Source: Bactericera cockerelli (Eukaryota > Arthropoda > Insecta > Hemiptera > Triozidae). From it: DNA of 64,000 nt. Below the pieces are notes generated by a model. The model searched no databases. It worked only from the letters and a program-made list of their open reading frames with translations, and had not been told where the DNA came from. The translations under genes and the position numbers were made by a program. Within the stretch, counting starts at the first letter, position 1. Each line of letters opens with the position of its first letter. Below, piece by piece: positions 63,536-64,000 of this stretch. The stretch is from the NCBI GenBank assembly GCA_024516035.1, contig CM044955.1:42618574-42682573 (forward strand). Reading direction: 5' to 3'.

Positions 63536-64000
63536 CATTCACTAGTGTTTATTATAACATTAGTAAATAATAAGAATACAGAATCGGCAGATGAAATCAA
63601 TTGGGTATGGCACGTCACAAAAACAAACCATAATAATATCAAAAACAGGTGTTACAGAGTACACTGAGGGGCACAATTAGAGGAGCGCAAGCTGTGTCTT
63701 CCGAGAAATTTCTAATATTACAAATCAGAAGTATTGTGTTCGTTTTTGTAAAAATAATATTTTTTTGCTCCGATTTCAATTTTCTCCCCCTTTCACGTAG
63801 TGTTTTAACTTCACTCTATCAAACTTCTGGACTAATTACCAACAGACACGTAATAAGATTAGTGTAATACTAATTGAAAATTTGAGAAAATAATTATTAT
63901 TCAATATCATTGATAATAAAAATGAAGTAGGAAAGCCAACACGGGTTACCTCTGATCAGGCATTAGTATGTGATGTTTTCTAAGACATCAAATTTGTATG
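63536..64000. other. Right edge, no feature recognised
   Basis: AT-rich. If the minus-strand transporter gene is real, this is intron. The 72-codon frame at 63649-63867 has no recognisable domain. Confidence 0.4.

Overview
The window is nuclear DNA from an animal, most likely an insect. It has spliced genes with GT-AG introns, an AT-rich background with GC-rich coding exons, tRNA-derived and 5S-rRNA-derived SINEs, and a jockey-type non-LTR retrotransposon with a poly(A) tail. Frequent GGTACCTA-like motifs fit Hemiptera or Lepidoptera, but the order is a guess. No prokaryotic operon, CRISPR array or viral genome was seen.

Layout. 1-6790 and 11357-18146 are two almost identical direct copies of a non-coding block at least 6.8 kb long. 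About 4.6 kb of single-copy, SINE-bearing DNA lies between them. 18147-24969 is intergenic, with 5S-derived SINE pieces, a 45-base T run and other interspersed repeats. 24981-29798 is an essentially full-length jockey-type LINE on the minus strand, with 11-bp target-site duplications, ORF1 and ORF2. ORF2 is broken by one missing base. 29810-47692 is gene-poor, with SINEs, a 72-bp perfect palindrome, several minisatellites and a perfect 42-bp x 13 array. No gene could be named there.

The main gene is a WIP/verprolin homologue (Drosophila Vrp1 type) on the plus strand. Its eight coding exons run from 47697 to 58429 and encode about 460 residues: a proline-rich N-terminus, an actin-binding WH2 motif, a long proline-rich middle and a C-terminal WASP-binding motif. 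Five of its seven introns carry SINEs. Intron 1 also carries a 1.66-kb foldback element. A 103-bp satellite starts right after the stop codon.

At the right edge, on the minus strand, 63190-63369 looks like the last coding exon of an SLC33A1-type acetyl-CoA transporter. It is tail-to-tail with the WIP gene.

Three observations point the same way: the two 6.8-kb copies differ only by single-base indels, the LINE ORF2 break is in an A run, and the WIP exon-1 break is in a C run. This is the error pattern of a long-read assembly, so these breaks should not be taken as biological without checking.
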